From: Isoetes taiwanensis
Taxonomy: Eukaryota > Streptophyta > Lycopodiopsida > Isoetales > Isoetaceae
Direction of reading: 5' to 3'
Length of the DNA: 64,000 nt
NCBI GenBank assembly: GCA_021234155.1
Contig: JAJEKV010000057.1
Span: forward strand, 6,169,821-6,233,820
Shown: piece by piece, positions 47,061 to 59,547 of the stretch
How the letters are laid out: the number at the start of each line of letters is the position of its first letter
How positions within the stretch are numbered: position 1 is the first letter of the stretch
The notes under the pieces: generated by a model
Told to the model about the DNA's origin: nothing
Databases searched by the model: none
The model's input: only the letters and a program-made list of their open reading frames with translations
Program-made: the position numbers and the translations under genes

Positions 47061-49542
47061 TTTTTTTTTTGAAGAACGTGTTTTACTTCATATTATACAC
47101 TCAAAATATTATAAAGTACTTCCAGAAGTAAGAAATGTCCCTGAAGCATCAATCACTTTTAGATGATTACTCCATATTGGAATTTTAATACGATCAGGCC
47201 AATTGGAGATCTGAAAGCAATTATACAACTTCTTACGAATTTCTTGAAGCACCACCTGAGAAGAAATACGCTTATCATAAAAGACCTTTCTTCGCCTTCG
47301 CTTCCATACACTCCATATTAGCCAAGACTTTGCCATGTGAAATGCAATCCTTTTAGAAGCAGTCCACTGATTTGGATAAATACCCAAAAGAAAGTGCTGA
47401 TTATCCAAAGATACTCCAAAAGAGAATGCAAACCGGGACCTAAGACTACTCACCTCAGACACAAATATAAACAAGATAATGTTTCAATGCACCGCCATAC
47501 ATTGGGCAAAGTGGGCTTACTCCCCGCTTTTAAAGCGATGAACCATCTCATTAACTCTCAAAGAGCGATGAATCACCTGCCAAAGTAGAACATTTACCTT
47601 TGGAGGATTATATTTAGACCAAACAAGGTTCCAGATGGATTGCCATTGAGAAGGCAAAGTCTGTAAGTGCCATTTTCGAGAAGGTGATAAAGTATTTGAG
47701 GAGGTAAGCAATCTGTAGCATGAACTTACTAGCTTATTGCCTTCTTTAATACCTTGAACAAAGTTCCAAAGATCTCTTGTTACCCACCTTCTTAATTAGA
47801 GGAAGAGCACTTGCTACATAAGCCCATATAATCGATATCTTTATCCAACAACCCATATGTCTCCTCAAACCATTGCCAAGGAGCAATGTCAATACCAAAA
47901 TACCAATTGCTCAATAGAAATAATACCGCTCTTCTCCACCTCGCTGGGAATGCGATGCATAAATTCTACAACCGGGTGTAGTTGTCCATGAGTATACAAA
48001 GGCAACCACGTAAAGGGGAAAATGCCCGGAGACAAGCTTCCCAATCAAATGTAATCACTGGCTTTGGACTACCTTCCGCAGGGCGAAGCTAGCCGCTCAA
48101 GATTGGAGAGGCATGTGAAGAAGCTTTCAATGGATATAACAATGCCCAAGGGAGCTCAACTCTCACACCTCGCTATGAAAACCATACACTTCTTTACTGA
48201 TTGTTTAAGTAACTTCATACCGTGATGCACAATCATCTTTCAACAAACTGAACAATAGCTTAGAAGCTAAGACCTTACCCCCAGAAAGAAAGATCCAACA
48301 TACCAAGTCCTCCTTGTTGTTTAAACAACATACATTTCTTCCACGCCAACTTCACAGTGCCTCCTTGATTGGTACACCAGACAAAATCTCTTACAATCTT
48401 TTTTATCTCTGCAAACTTAGAAGCTGGAGCCAATAGAACTGAAACCAAATAAATATGCGTATTGTTCAATACTGACTTAGCTACTTGAATTCTACCTGCC
48501 AAGGATAACTTTGAACCTCTCCACCAAATCAGTTGCCTTTGTAAATTTAAGATAATTTCATCCCATGCTTCATTCATGTCAATATCTAAACCAAAGGGGA
48601 CTCCTAGAAGCTTTGTCTTTGCAGATGGTACAACAACCTTCCAGGCATACTCATATAAAAAAATGCGGAACTGCTTCCTTCCCCACCCATAAAGCAATTG
48701 AAAATATATCCAAAATCTTTTTAATTATCTGCACATTATTCTCTTCACCATCCACTAGCAAGAAGGTATCGTCTGCAAACTGATTAACCAAAACCTGTTC
48801 ACCTTCATCCAATAATAATCCCTTAACCAAACCATCCTTTTCAGCCTCATGCAATAGTGGCGAAAGTCCTTCTGCAGCTAAAGGGCAACCTTGCCTTAGT
48901 CCACGTTCAATTGGAAAAAGCACCAATGGTTCTCCATGATACAATACTACCCCCTTAGCAAAAATCAACATTTTTTTGCATCATAGATCGGAAACCAGAC
49001 CCAAATCCCAATTTCAAAAGCATGGCATCCAAGAAAGTCCACTTCACACTATCATAAGGTTTAGCAAAATCCAATTTTAAATATAGAAGATTTTGACCTG
49101 AACATTGGGCCCAATGAACTCCTTCATATGCTGCCACTATATTATGAAAAATTTGTCGACCTGGAAGAAAGCCTGACTGAGCCGCATCTATTCTCAATCC
49201 CAAAACCTGTTTAAGTCTTTCTGCATAGGCTTTTGCAATAATTTTATAGATAGTAGATAGAAGAGTTATTGGGCGCCAATCATGAATGCTCACAGGTTCT
49301 TTCACTTTAGGAATAAGAGAAATCAAACCCGTATTCAAAATCCTATCAAATTGATGTGAAGTACACAAATCTTTGTAGGCCTCCATAATGCTTACTGACG
49401 TCCATTCCCAATACCTTTTAAAAAATTCTACAGGGATACCATCCATACCTGGACATTTATCTGAAGCCAACTCAAATATTGCTGCTCGCAATTCAGACAG
49501 TTCTTGCATGCCAAGCATAATAACAAAGTCTTGCAACACCAC
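47061..49542 (-). mobile_element. LINE 2, 5' truncated
   Basis: Minus-strand frames give a reverse transcriptase of a lineage different from LINE 1: SDKCPGMDGIPVEFFKRYW, DWRPITLLSTIYKIIAKAYA, AAQSGFLPGRQIFHNI, LLYLKLDFAKPYDSVKWTFL, RGLRQGCPLAAEGLSPLL, then VNQFADDTFLLVDGE (catalytic A-D-D near 48,780) and LLGVPFGLDI. Thumb and tail frames follow (KLSLAGRIQVAKSVL; NPPKVNVLLWQVIH near 47,600). The 3' end is marked by ten T at 47,061-47,070 on the plus strand. The first RT block is cut at 49,542 with no endonuclease upstream, typical of incomplete reverse transcription. Three large frames (196, 107 and 141 codons) are separated by single frameshifts, so it is younger than LINE 1. Confidence 0.9.
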
Positions 49543-49555
49543 TAATCCAGCATAA

Positions 49556-50858
49556 TAAATGGATTTTCAATGATGTAATATGCATTGGGATAATGGACCT
49601 CTTTTGTATTACCTGTCATGTATTATACTATGTCCTACAAGTACTATCTTTTGGGAAAGCGTGGCCCATGGAGAAATTTAAGAAATGTTAAAAATTGAAA
49701 TTGTACATGAGATGTTAAAACAATAAAGCTCAATTTATCAGGTTTAATTTATTAAATATGAATTGGACTATGTTGTAGTGGATGTAAAATAGTGTCAGCT
49801 TTAAACACTATTTAAGGAAGGTGAAGCAGATGATTTGCTCTATTAAATCTCATAACCGAGCTATCAGGTTTTATTTTTTAGTGGCATGCTCTAGCTCCTT
49901 CAATTGTTCTCCAATAACATGAAAGCTGATCTCCAATAAAGATCTAAAAATTTGAATATTGTGATGTATTGTAATCCGCAATAAAGACGTCGGAATATGA
50001 ATATTAGTTGTGATGTATGTTACATTCAAAAATGCTAGATTTGAATATTCTGAGTGCGTAAAACAATTTACTTAGTTGCAATTATGAACATTTTGCATGT
50101 TTGCAGGGTAAGTATAAAATACAGTCGCAAGAAGAAAAAAAAAATTATAAGTATATCTGGAAGTGTATCTGAAGAAAAATACAGCAGCAATTTTGACCTG
50201 CTTACCGATGACATTGTTTGAACATACAGAACTATATACAGAAGAGGAGATATACATAAGTCTATCTCCTCGTCGAGGCTCATCTTGAGTCATATTATAT
50301 AAGTTGTAAGAACAGTAAATAGAAAAAAGATGCCATTGAAATAGAGTAGAAGAGAAGGAAAACACGTATTCTATATAGAGATGCATAGCAACATATGCTC
50401 TATTTGAAATTGTATGTGGCATCGGTATTGTGCTATCTTGACTTGTTCAATGACATTGGCATCTCAGAGCTTGCAGAGGAAGCAAGCGTCAAGGTATTGC
50501 CTCAAGATATGGCGATCTATTTATGTGTATCGCCTCGTGTTCACGCATTATTGCGTAAAGCATAACCTGCTATCGCCCTTTAGCATTTGCACTTAATAAA
50601 ACACAAAGAAGTCATCAAAATGAAATATGCAAAAGAAAATCGACATAATACAATCGGAAAAAACTCAGCCGCAACCAAAAAAATCAATAGAAACATAGGT
50701 AAAATAACCTTTTGAGAAACTTTCTTTGATGATTCAAAAGAGAACCTCCAGAATCCTTAAGTTGCAACTAAAAACTCCAAGAAAACCACAACAAAAGTAG
50801 CCACCAAGAGATTTCTTTGATGATTCAGAAGAGACACCCCAAATCATACAAAACTACA
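49556..50858. other. AT-rich spacer without a recognisable gene
   Basis: Only short frames without motifs on either strand. Confidence 0.4.
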
Positions 50859-51946
50859 ATTCTAGAATGGGGCTCGCATGAAAACGACAAAAACCTCCCG
50901 GTTTCTCATTCATCTCAGCAGATTTTCTACAATGGTGGATAGTGGGTGTAGCCACACACATGCGAACTACCCACGAAGAAAAATAAAGGGAATGTCCAAT
51001 TATACAACTTGGACCCCATGAAATATAATGCTAATAAGATGTTTGGTTTGTGTACCTGCAGAAAGCTTATCACCGGGATTAAAAAATCCCGCCCTTTCGA
51101 GTTTTCGAGGAAAAACCCTAGTGATAAGCCTTCGTCAAGGGGCTTGGACAAACGTAAGGTTGAGAATTCGCTCCAAAAAAACCCACAAATGGAGAAGTCG
51201 AAGCTGCTGCCGCTTGCCAACCTGTACTTGCACATCACCAACACTAAAACAAATGTGACAAAACAAACCTCCCAAAGTGGAGGGGCTGATCACGCGTGCC
51301 ACGCGACAACAAAACAAAAACCTCTTCAAATAGAGGGGCTGGTCACGCGTGCCAGGCAATAAATACATTAAATAATTAAGGGGAGGGAGGGTGGGTTTCA
51401 AAGAATAGAGAATAAGGTATTGCTGAGAGAGAAGAGAAAACGCCGATGAGACGTTGATGAAGAATCTCGCCTAATATAGCGATCTCCCACCAGAGAAGGC
51501 ATGCAATCATGCATGCGAGACATGCATGCTCACCCCCTCTAGAATCTCAATCCGAGGGCTCGGATCGATGGAATTCTAGAATGGGGCTCGCATGAAAATG
51601 ACAAAAACCTCCCGAATAGAAGAGAACTTCCTTATCAAAACGGGATCGAGGACGAAGGTCAAAGGATTATGGCTAAAGAAGAGGCAAGGCTAAGAAAGGA
51701 CATGCCATAACATGAAAGAAATGCCAAATGGGTCAATCCAAGCAGGGAGAAGCCCCTCCCCTACATGGTTTCAAAGAATAGAGAATAAGGTACTGCTGAG
51801 AGAGAAGAGGAAGCGCCGATGAGACGTTGATGAAGAACCTCGCCTAATATAGCGATCTCCACCAGAGAAGGCATGCAATGCATGCATGCGAGACATGCAT
51901 GCTCGCCCCCTCTAGAATCTCGAACCGAGGGCTCTGATCGATGGAA
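50859..51946. repeat. Interleaved direct repeats
   Basis: Two repeat families interlock. A 42-bp unit (ATTCTAGAATGGGGCTCGCA...CTCCCG) is at 50,859-50,900 and 51,573-51,614. A 178-bp unit (TTTCAAAGAATAGAGAATAA...GGATCGATGGAA) is at 51,396-51,573 and 51,769-51,946, about 93% alike. The first unit's second copy begins exactly where the long unit's first copy ends. Nested CATGCATGC palindromes occur in the long unit. Confidence 0.85.
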
Positions 51947-52374
51947 TCGAAATGAAGCTCCAGGCATGGCACTAACATAAGAAAAATCTCTGCGGGCCAG
52001 TCCTGCCAAAACAGCCATCAAACAAGCACTTCCATGTGCCGGATCTGTGCCATAGTCGAAATAAAAAAATGACCTCTTTCCGTCCTTTTTTAGAAAATTT
52101 AGCCAGCCATGTCGAAAAAGGCCTCCAACTGTCAGAGTTTCTGTGGCAGAAACTTTCCGACAGTGCACAATTCGCGGTTTCATTGCTCATGGTGGCACTG
52201 TTGGAAAGTTTTCGCCATGGAAACCCCTCCCCGTGGTGGTTTCATATTACATAAACATTAAGCACTCCATTATTCTTCAATCATGCAACTACTTTATAAT
52301 ACATATAGATAGATAGTATTTTTACGTCATGCCCATTCTATTCTATTGTATTGTATTCTATTCTATTCTTGCCC

Positions 52375-52530
52375 ATTGCGGTAGTAGCTCAGTGGAGTGG
52401 TAAGGCCGTGGGTTGGGGTGGCCTCCACCGTGCTTCAAAACCCACTAACTACTATTGGATGGAAGAAGTGGGTGGGTGCAAGTCCCACCAACATTACTTT
52501 AAAACATAAAATAAAAATAAAAATTGGCCT
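52375..52530 (+). mobile_element. tRNA-derived SINE
   Basis: Internal RNA polymerase III promoter elements are visible: box A TAGCTCAGTGG (52,385-52,395) and box B GGGTGCAAGTCCC (52,474-52,486). The spacing (78 bp) is wider than in a true tRNA and there is no tRNA fold. The 3' end is A-rich (AAAACATAAAATAAAAATAAAAATT). It is non-coding and would borrow LINE machinery. Confidence 0.65.
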
Positions 52531-52532
52531 GT

Positions 52533-52690
52533 ATTACCACATCAAACTCCTTGAAGCAATATGAATTGGCACATATGGATTGGCTTGCCTTATTAGTTTA
52601 AGCCTATAATATACGTAATGAAAATAAAATCATATTCATCATAGAGCCCATATTAGCACATTAAACTCTTTGAAGCAATATGAATTGGCT
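52533..52690. repeat. Direct repeat around CTTTGAAGCAATATGAATTG
   Basis: A roughly 45-bp block with CATCAAACTCCTTGAAGC at about 52,540 recurs with CATTAAACTCTTTGAAGC at about 52,655. Confidence 0.6.
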
Positions 52691-52765
52691 TACCTTTAAA
52701 ATCTCTACTATATTCTATTTTATTCTTATAAGCCTGTAGTATGCATAATAGATGCTTATTAGTGT

Positions 52766-52853
52766 AAGCTTGTAGTATTTGTAAGAGATGCTTATTAGTA
52801 TAATAGATGCTTCTGCAAGCTTATAGTATTTGTAAGAGATGCTTATTAGTATA
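52766..52853. repeat. Tandem duplication, 51-bp period
   Basis: AAGCTTGTAGTATTTGTAAG... (52,766-52,802) recurs at 52,817-52,853 with one change. Confidence 0.8.
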
Positions 52854-53177
52854 ACACTACAGAAGGAAACAATGTATTGGCACATGTTAATTGATTGACA
52901 TTATTAGCTCAAACCTATAGAATGAGTAATAGATGGATATTAACAATGCATTGCCATATGTTAATTGGCTTATATACCTTATTGGCTTAAGCCCACATAA
53001 TGCATAAGAGATGGATAAGGGAAGCGGATTTGTGACGTTCCAAAGACGCGATACCCGGGGCGTGATACCGTCTTCGCCTCGCCACGCTGCATTACGCCAC
53101 CCGGTGGCGACGGTACGCGCTGGCGTGTAGCCAGGTGAGTAGCCCTAGGGGGCAACTTGCCAGAAATATGTGCAACT

Positions 53178-53317
53178 ATTAATGTGCACATTTTCCAATG
53201 TACACATTAATGTGGGCACACATTTACAAGTGGACACTTCATGCCAAGTGGGCCACACCCATAGGTGCAATTAATGTGCACATTTTCCAATGTACACATT
53301 AATGTGGGCACACATTT
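53178..53317. repeat. Direct repeat of a palindromic unit, 92-bp period
   Basis: A 48-bp unit at 53,178-53,225 recurs at 53,270-53,317. Each unit holds two palindromes, AATGTGCACATT and AATGTACACATT, separated by 4 bp and flanked by ATTAAT-type ends, so each unit can fold into a near-perfect hairpin. Confidence 0.85.
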
Positions 53318-53329
53318 CCATGTGTGCAC

Positions 53330-54900
53330 ATTTGGCCACCTAGCCCTTAAAGGCAAGTGGGCCCATTTCCAATTATCCCACATGCCAAAAGAGGATAATT
53401 GGAAACCCTAACCAACCCCCTTGTCTATATAGGGTGGGAAACCCTAACTTGCCCATTTTCGATTTTAGGGCTTTTAGAACTTCTGCTTTGGCCGCCTCAA
53501 CGCCCAAAAACCGCATCCCGCATCACCTTGAGAATTGCATCCTTAGTTTCCCTTGATTCGAGCGTCTCAGCAGGATGGTCGAGCTCAGGTCAGGAGGAGC
53601 CCCTCAAGGATCAGGTATTTGGCCAATTAGATAGTCTAAACCCTATTTTAGTCATTGAATCAGTAGTTTTAGCCTATTAGATTGGCCATAGCAGCCCTCT
53701 AGATCTCTAGATAGCAGAATCTAACTAAAGAACCTAACTCTATGTTGTAGATTAGATCTAGTTCTTTAGTTCTCTGTGAAGTATATGGATGATGTATCTC
53801 TATGAGCTCCTTGTATTGGGAAGGGGGGTAGAGACCTAAAGCTTTGTAGTTGATGCTCCTAGAGTAGCCTCTCTAGCACACCGTGGATTCGCCTCAGGCA
53901 CAAGAGCCACACCGGGATGTGGGTGAAGGGGCCAGACCGGGCCGAGAAGGAGGTTCATGTCCCCGACTCTTGAACGATCCCTCCGGGTGTAAAGCCTACC
54001 GGGATCATTGTGACTAGGCCCAATGGCTTGCCACCGCGTCTTGGGCAAGGCATGGGCTCGACAAATGAAGTGGTGTTCACTTTCCGTGGGTCTAGTCGAC
54101 TGCAAAGGGCCCTCTAGTCACCTTGAGTCAAAGATGTAGATCTCGGAGGGAGTGATCCCTACCGCCCCATCTGGAATCGGGAAGATGAACCCGTGAGTAG
54201 CCCCTTTGGCTATGCATCCGTGGGGCTACTGATCGGTCCCCGACACTTTTCGCACCACTCCAAGGTGTGCAATGTGGGAGGGGCGGATGGAGTGGACAAC
54301 CCTAAGCCATGTTCATATGCCAGCCAAATCCATTGCCATGAATTGCCCTCGCAATGAACTCGAGACCCAAGCCGCCGGGCCATCCCCTTGAGTCCGAGCC
54401 TTGGGTAGGATCCCCCTATATGATGTCTTGATCTTTGTCTATGCAGATATGTGGAGGACCATCCTTCGTGATGGTCATATGATGTTGATGTATATGCTAT
54501 CGACATGTATGCTACGCCTCCAGCCTAGGTAGGCCCCGAGGGAGACGGTGCAATGACCCTTCCACTCTTCCCACCGGAACCCGCCACGCTGTTGCAAAGT
54601 CATGTGGAGGGCCCCTCAGATTAGCATGGAGCTGGTATGGGGATGAACTCCCTGTTTGTATACGGTGAGGGCACCGTGATACGAGTAGGGGACGCCACAA
54701 AGGTATCGAGCTATGTTCTTGGAGACCAAGAGCAAAGCACCGCCATGTTCCCAAAGAGCACTAACTTGATAGGATCCTTAAACCCTAAAAATGGGAAAAT
54801 TTTTTTTTCTCATTTTGTAGTTTATGCTAAGCTAGTAACAGCTTAAAATGAATAGAAATGTAAAAAGATTAAAAATTAGTGAGCCAACATCCAAAAGTAG
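53330..54900. other. Unassigned sequence with a TATA-like promoter
   Basis: GTCTATATAGGG near 53,423 with a downstream AACCCTAAC resembles a retroelement LTR or plant promoter. No coding motif follows. This stretch could be LTR and leader of an unrecognised element. Confidence 0.3.
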
Positions 54901-54910
54901 GAATCTCACA

Positions 54911-55157
54911 CGTCACGCCAGACGCATTTCTACATTCTAGAAATCTGGGTCGGGCAACGCGGTGAGACATTCACTTTTGACACCAAAAAGTTGTAAATTA
55001 CAAGAAAATACCTTGATAATTCTAATTTTAAGCTAAGAATTAGTAGATTTAGCATGTTACATGTTAATTTAATAGTGGGCCCCACCATGTCTCTCACCGC
55101 GCCGCCAGATGTGTTTCTAGATTCTAGGAATGGGCTGGGCGCAACGCGGTGAGACCT
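54911..55157 (+). repeat. Hairpin-ended module pair A (two copies) upstream of a TATA box
   Basis: Two related modules of about 68 bp (54,911-54,985; 55,088-55,157) have a core TTTCTA-ATTCTAG-AA followed by GGGC and CAACGCGGTGAGAC. The second starts GTCTCTCAC, which pairs with the GTGAGAC end. CTATAAATAGA lies downstream near 55,229. Confidence 0.7.
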
Positions 55158-55339
55158 TGCTTAATTAGGTGTTTTAGATGCCTTAGACAACCCAAAAGGT
55201 AGTTTAAAAGTTGACCTAAATTTGGCCCTATAAATAGAACCGCACCCCTCCCATTTTTCCCCGTTCTTCCCTAGAACTTCGCCGTGGATCGCCAAGGCGA
55301 TTTCCCGGGCGCTTAGCTCCGGATCGACAAACCGTAAGA

Positions 55340-56635
55340 TGATGGCACGCATAAAAACAGATCGCCGGAAGCCTCGTGAGGAGCGATCCTCCAAATACCG
55401 CCAGTTCCCGCATCTTTCTGAGAATCCTTCAAGACCGCCTTTCTCCCGAAGGCGAATCTTCTTCGAAACAGGATGCAGTGTTCTGACAGAGCCACTCACA
55501 CAGAAGCTCTTTGAGGACGACCGCCGGACGCCATGAACCGATCCTCGGCCCTAAATTGCAATGTGAGGAGGGAAGAAGCGCCAGCAGCGCCAGGAGCAAC
55601 CCCTGAGGACGCCAACCCACGAGGGAGCACAGGGAACAAAGGACCCATCAACAGCCCGTGAGCAACCCTGTGGCCGAGATCCACCCCGCAGGAGGAGCGT
55701 GCAAGAGAGGAACAAAGAACCACCGGAACTCACCCCGGAGGAAGAGGTCGACGCCGCACGCTTCGGCCCACAAGTACGGGGTTAAAGAGCCACGGGCGCG
55801 AGAACAAAGAGTCGGAAGACGACCGACTACGCCTGTACGGATCCAAGAAGAGGAAGGCCAAGGCCATCAAGGCAAAAAGGCAGAAAGTTGTGAAGGTCGG
55901 GAAGCGGCAGAAACTCTCGTATCAACGAGCCGTCAGCTTAAGAAACCCCGCCTTCCACCGACGACTGACCAAGACTACGCGGTTTCGAGCGCAGACGGGC
56001 AAGCTCTTCAAAGCCCCCTACCGTGAGGAAGAGGTCCCGAAGCGCATACCCCAAGAGCGGGAGGAGGGCGGACAGTGGCTTAAGCCCCCACCGCTCCCGA
56101 CGGATATAGGGTCAAGGCCCCACGGCCACAACGGGAGGGCATATGTGATAGACCCCGCCAAGGTCTATCGAAGAGGATCAAGGAGCACAACGCTTACATG
56201 GCGGCGGGGAGGCCTACAACGATATTACCGAGCACCGGGTGAGAACGATTGAAGGCGACACCGGACGAAGAGCCGCATTAATCGGCCCCTCCACCAAAGC
56301 CCAAGCCTCCCCCGAGCACCGTGGAAGAAGCGAGCAAGAAGAAGAAGTTGGAAGACAGTGGCACTCAAGGAGATCCGCCACTTCCGTAAGAGTTACTTCT
56401 GACTCTCGATTCCCCTGGCCGCCCAAATATTTTGGTCCGCTGGGTCATGCAAGAATACAACACGTATACGCGCTGCGGACCGACGAGATGTCGCCAGAGT
56501 TTTTACAAGAGGCGGCCGAAGCGCATAGTAAAAAGCATTTTGAAGATTCAACGGCCGCACGGTGCACGCGAAGAGGCTTACCCTCATGAGGCAGATATGT
56601 ATCTTGCCGGGCACATCAAGGGAGAACGCCTTTGA
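55340..56635 (+). other. Basic, GC-rich coding-like region, unknown
   Basis: Overlapping frames on the plus strand (for example 55,658-56,026, 55,890-56,252, 56,239-56,589) are rich in Arg, Lys, Pro and Glu and start downstream of the TATA box at 55,229. The only compact block is PWPPKYFGPLGHARIQHVYALRTD, split here as PWPPKYFGPLGHAR (about 56,410). It may be a decayed gag-like protein of a small retroelement; I do not recognise it. Confidence 0.3.
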
Positions 56636-56775
56636 ACCTTGTAAATAACCAAAAATTTTGTTAATATAAAGAAATTTTTGTGTAAATAAAGTGTCAAACC
56701 CCGCTTAAATAGGTCAAGATATCGATCCCTAGCCTTTGTTTTAATTAAATTGGAGTTTTGAGCAAAATTGAGACG

Positions 56776-57043
56776 ATGTCTCACACGTCGCCGCCAGACG
56801 ATTTCTACATTTTAGAAATCGGGCCGGGCAACGCAGTGAGACCATGCCAAAAAAATGCCCAAAACAGCTCCAAATCGACCAAGTAAGGGGTCAATTCTGC
56901 CTAACTCGATGAGTTTAGGGGAATTACAGCCTTAGATCACGTAAATGGAGTGAGCCTAGCCCAATTAGGACCCATGTCTCACACGTCGCCGCCGGAGACG
57001 TATTTCATTCTTCTCAAAATCGGCCTCAAGCAACGTAGTGAGA
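56776..57043 (+). repeat. Hairpin-ended module pair B (two copies) upstream of a TATA box
   Basis: Copies at 56,776-56,843 and 56,972-57,043 both begin TGTCTCACACGTCGCCGCC and end GTGAGACC, so GTCTCAC and GTGAGAC form terminal inverted repeats of each module. CTATAAATAAG follows near 57,219. The pair repeats the layout of pair A about 1.9 kb away. Confidence 0.75.
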
Positions 57044-57342
57044 CCTCGCACTATTTCTTCACCAAATGATCTCCAAGTTGTACAATAGGTTCAAAGTTGT
57101 CCTTAGCATGCTCAAACCCTAGAAATAGTCTTCAAACTTGCAATTGCATCCCTTAATAGGTCAGAATTGCCTAATTTCAGTAAATTCTAGGCCACCCAAA
57201 AATTAGGGTTCCCCCTTTTCTATAAATAAGTCCCCCATTTCTCAATTGGCACCCTGCAAATTTGCTCTCCACCGCTTAGGGCGATCTTTCAGCCCCCGAG
57301 GCTTCGCGCATCCGCTTTGATACTCCCTTCTTTGCTAGATCA

Positions 57343-58035
57343 ATGGCCACCACCGACTTCGAGCGATGATGGTACAAATACAAGGTTCATGTTTGCCGAG
57401 GCATGTCAACGACATCTTCCAAGTCTTTGGGAAAGAAATCGACATCCAAGCCACGCTAAATGCAACCCAAGCATATAGGCGTGTGCTAGCTTAATTTCAA
57501 GCTAGGTAGGACCTTCCCTTGTCCAAGTCCCCCTTGCATAGGATACTTCGCTTCCCGCCTCGCCCTTTCAAGCAGGTTTTTTGGGCTTATGTCCCCAACA
57601 TCGCCAAGTACTTGACTAACAAGGCGCCAGAGGTCGCCTTTCGACTACATGGTCCCCGATGTACCAATAGGACCAAGTACTTTCTCTTTACACCGCAGCC
57701 CCTAGCCATCTTCTTTATCCCACCGCCGAACCCGGGGGGGTAACCTCTATCCCTCCCGATGGAGGTAGACCCCATAGCAAAGGTAAGAGGAAGAGCAGAT
57801 GTCGCTTCAAGTATCAACAGAACAGAAGCAAATGAGGATGAAGAGGAGTCTGACAACGGCGGATACACCTGAGCTCGACTCGCACGAACGGGCGCCAAGC
57901 GCAGTAGGAGCTGATCAATTTCGAAAGCAGAGCCGCCAGGCATCGAAGTTGCTCCCCACCCTGCTAGGCATCACAAGCCTAGCCCCTATCATCATCAACC
58001 GAGAGGAGTATCTACTCTCAACACATCCGTAACCT
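57343..58035 (+). pseudogene. Unrecognised coding remnant downstream of TATA box
   Basis: ATG 57,343 opens MATTDFER, then a stop. With frameshifts it continues as VNDIFQVFGKEIDIQAT, then AYVPNIAKYLTNKAPEVAF and TKYFLFTPQPLAIFF. The run of plausible protein from a start codon placed about 120 bp after a TATA box suggests a once-expressed gene, probably a retroelement gag. I cannot name it. Confidence 0.35.
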
Positions 58036-59520
58036 TCCCGGAATGCGGGAGAGGGAGCTCAGGTTGACTTAATCGCTTCCACCAACTCGCGGCAGACCGA
58101 CATGGACGACTTCATCGTCCGAGCCTCGACTTCCCGCCTCAAGTGAGGGAGGCCGACACCTACTGTGGGAGACGACCGGATATCCGTGCCTACAAAGCAG
58201 ATCGCAATTGATGGACGAGCTGGAGCTGCCAACAGAGGAGGAGTTCCTCGCCTCCAAGAACAGATGGGGATCCGTGGGAAGACCACGAGCATCCTAATGC
58301 CGAAGTCCTTCGACATCACCCCCGCCAAAAGGAGAAGGAATCGACCTCAAGAGGCTCGACCGCATCGATTAAAGACTACTGTGGAGCCGACTGAAATTGA
58401 GGTCGACGAAAAGTACGCGCGCACGTAGCCGAGGCCAAACAAGCCGGAGAAGCTTCGCCACAATAATAACGACAGTCGCCAGTACTACTTGTCACGCCGA
58501 TGGATGGGAGAATAGCTGTAATACACCGCAAGTTCAGTCCCGTGAGGTGAAGAAGGAGTGTTCATGCCGATTGCACTCTCGTGCTTCTGCAGTATGCTCG
58601 AATAGCAACAAACGCCGACTATGCCGCCTTAGTCAAGAGGGCAATGGCACTTGACCTTCTTCGACTTCGCCATACCCCACCGACGCCGCGAGATTATGCT
58701 GGATCGCGCCCTTACATCCCAATCAAGCAGTGGTAGAAGACCCGTGAGGGCCATACAGGAGGCTCTCGTCGGCAAGCATCATCGAACTTGGGTCACCTTT
58801 AGGGGACGCCCAAGTTAAGAAGTTTCTTGAAGACAACCCGCCTTTACCGGGCATTTCAAGACTAGTTAGACTCTTGATCCCTGAGACTTTTTGTATCCGA
58901 AATATTATATGATATATGAATATAAATCCTATTGCACTTTAAATGTTTTGTTGATGTATTTTGCCCCACAATTATACCAACAAGCATAATCAATGCAAGA
59001 GAACAAAGGAACTAACCATATAGCCATGAATCACTTGTGGATGCAAATAGAGGACTAAGCTGCCAGGGGAACGACAAATCCGCGAGACCTTATAGAAGAG
59101 CGCACCCCCGCCTGCACCACCCCCTAAGAACCTATTGGCGATATGGAACCCATGACCCCAGAGAGGAGGAGATATCCCATGAGGACGGACTCGAGCGAGA
59201 TAAAGGCCTTGCCGTCCGCCAAAAAGGTGAGGGGTTCGGTGGCACGCCACCGCCGCGAAGCATCAGCTCTGAGGGCGTGAAGGGACAAGAAGAGGAGCAA
59301 GAGAAGGAGATCCTCCAACCGAATCTTCCGACTCAAGTTCGCATCGCATCCACTGAGGAAGAGGAAGAACAGCCCGAACCAATGATGGAAGGCGAGGAAC
59401 ACCCCGTGATGGACGACAAAGAGACACCGTGGCCTCGACTACCGTAAGAAGGTAGATTCCGACCGGCAATGTATGGAAGGCCCGAATCGAACAGCTCTCG
59501 TGGGAGAACAGTCGATTGGA
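58036..59520. other. GC-rich sequence upstream of gypsy 2 gag
   Basis: The frames are short. A Glu-rich block (59,230-59,430, EEEEEQPEPMMEGEEHP) may be the N-terminal part of gypsy 2 gag. No LTR was identified here. Confidence 0.3.
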
Positions 59521-59547
59521 AGCGTAAGGCATGGCCGGACGAAATGA

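Noticed and set aside
52385-52486. tRNA gene
   Set aside because: Box A and box B are present but no cloverleaf can be drawn and the spacing is too wide; called a SINE instead.
53034-53900. 5' LTR of gypsy 2 starting TGTGACGTTCC
   Set aside because: It shares no sequence with the candidate 3' LTR start at 63,918, and the distance to gag is too large without support.
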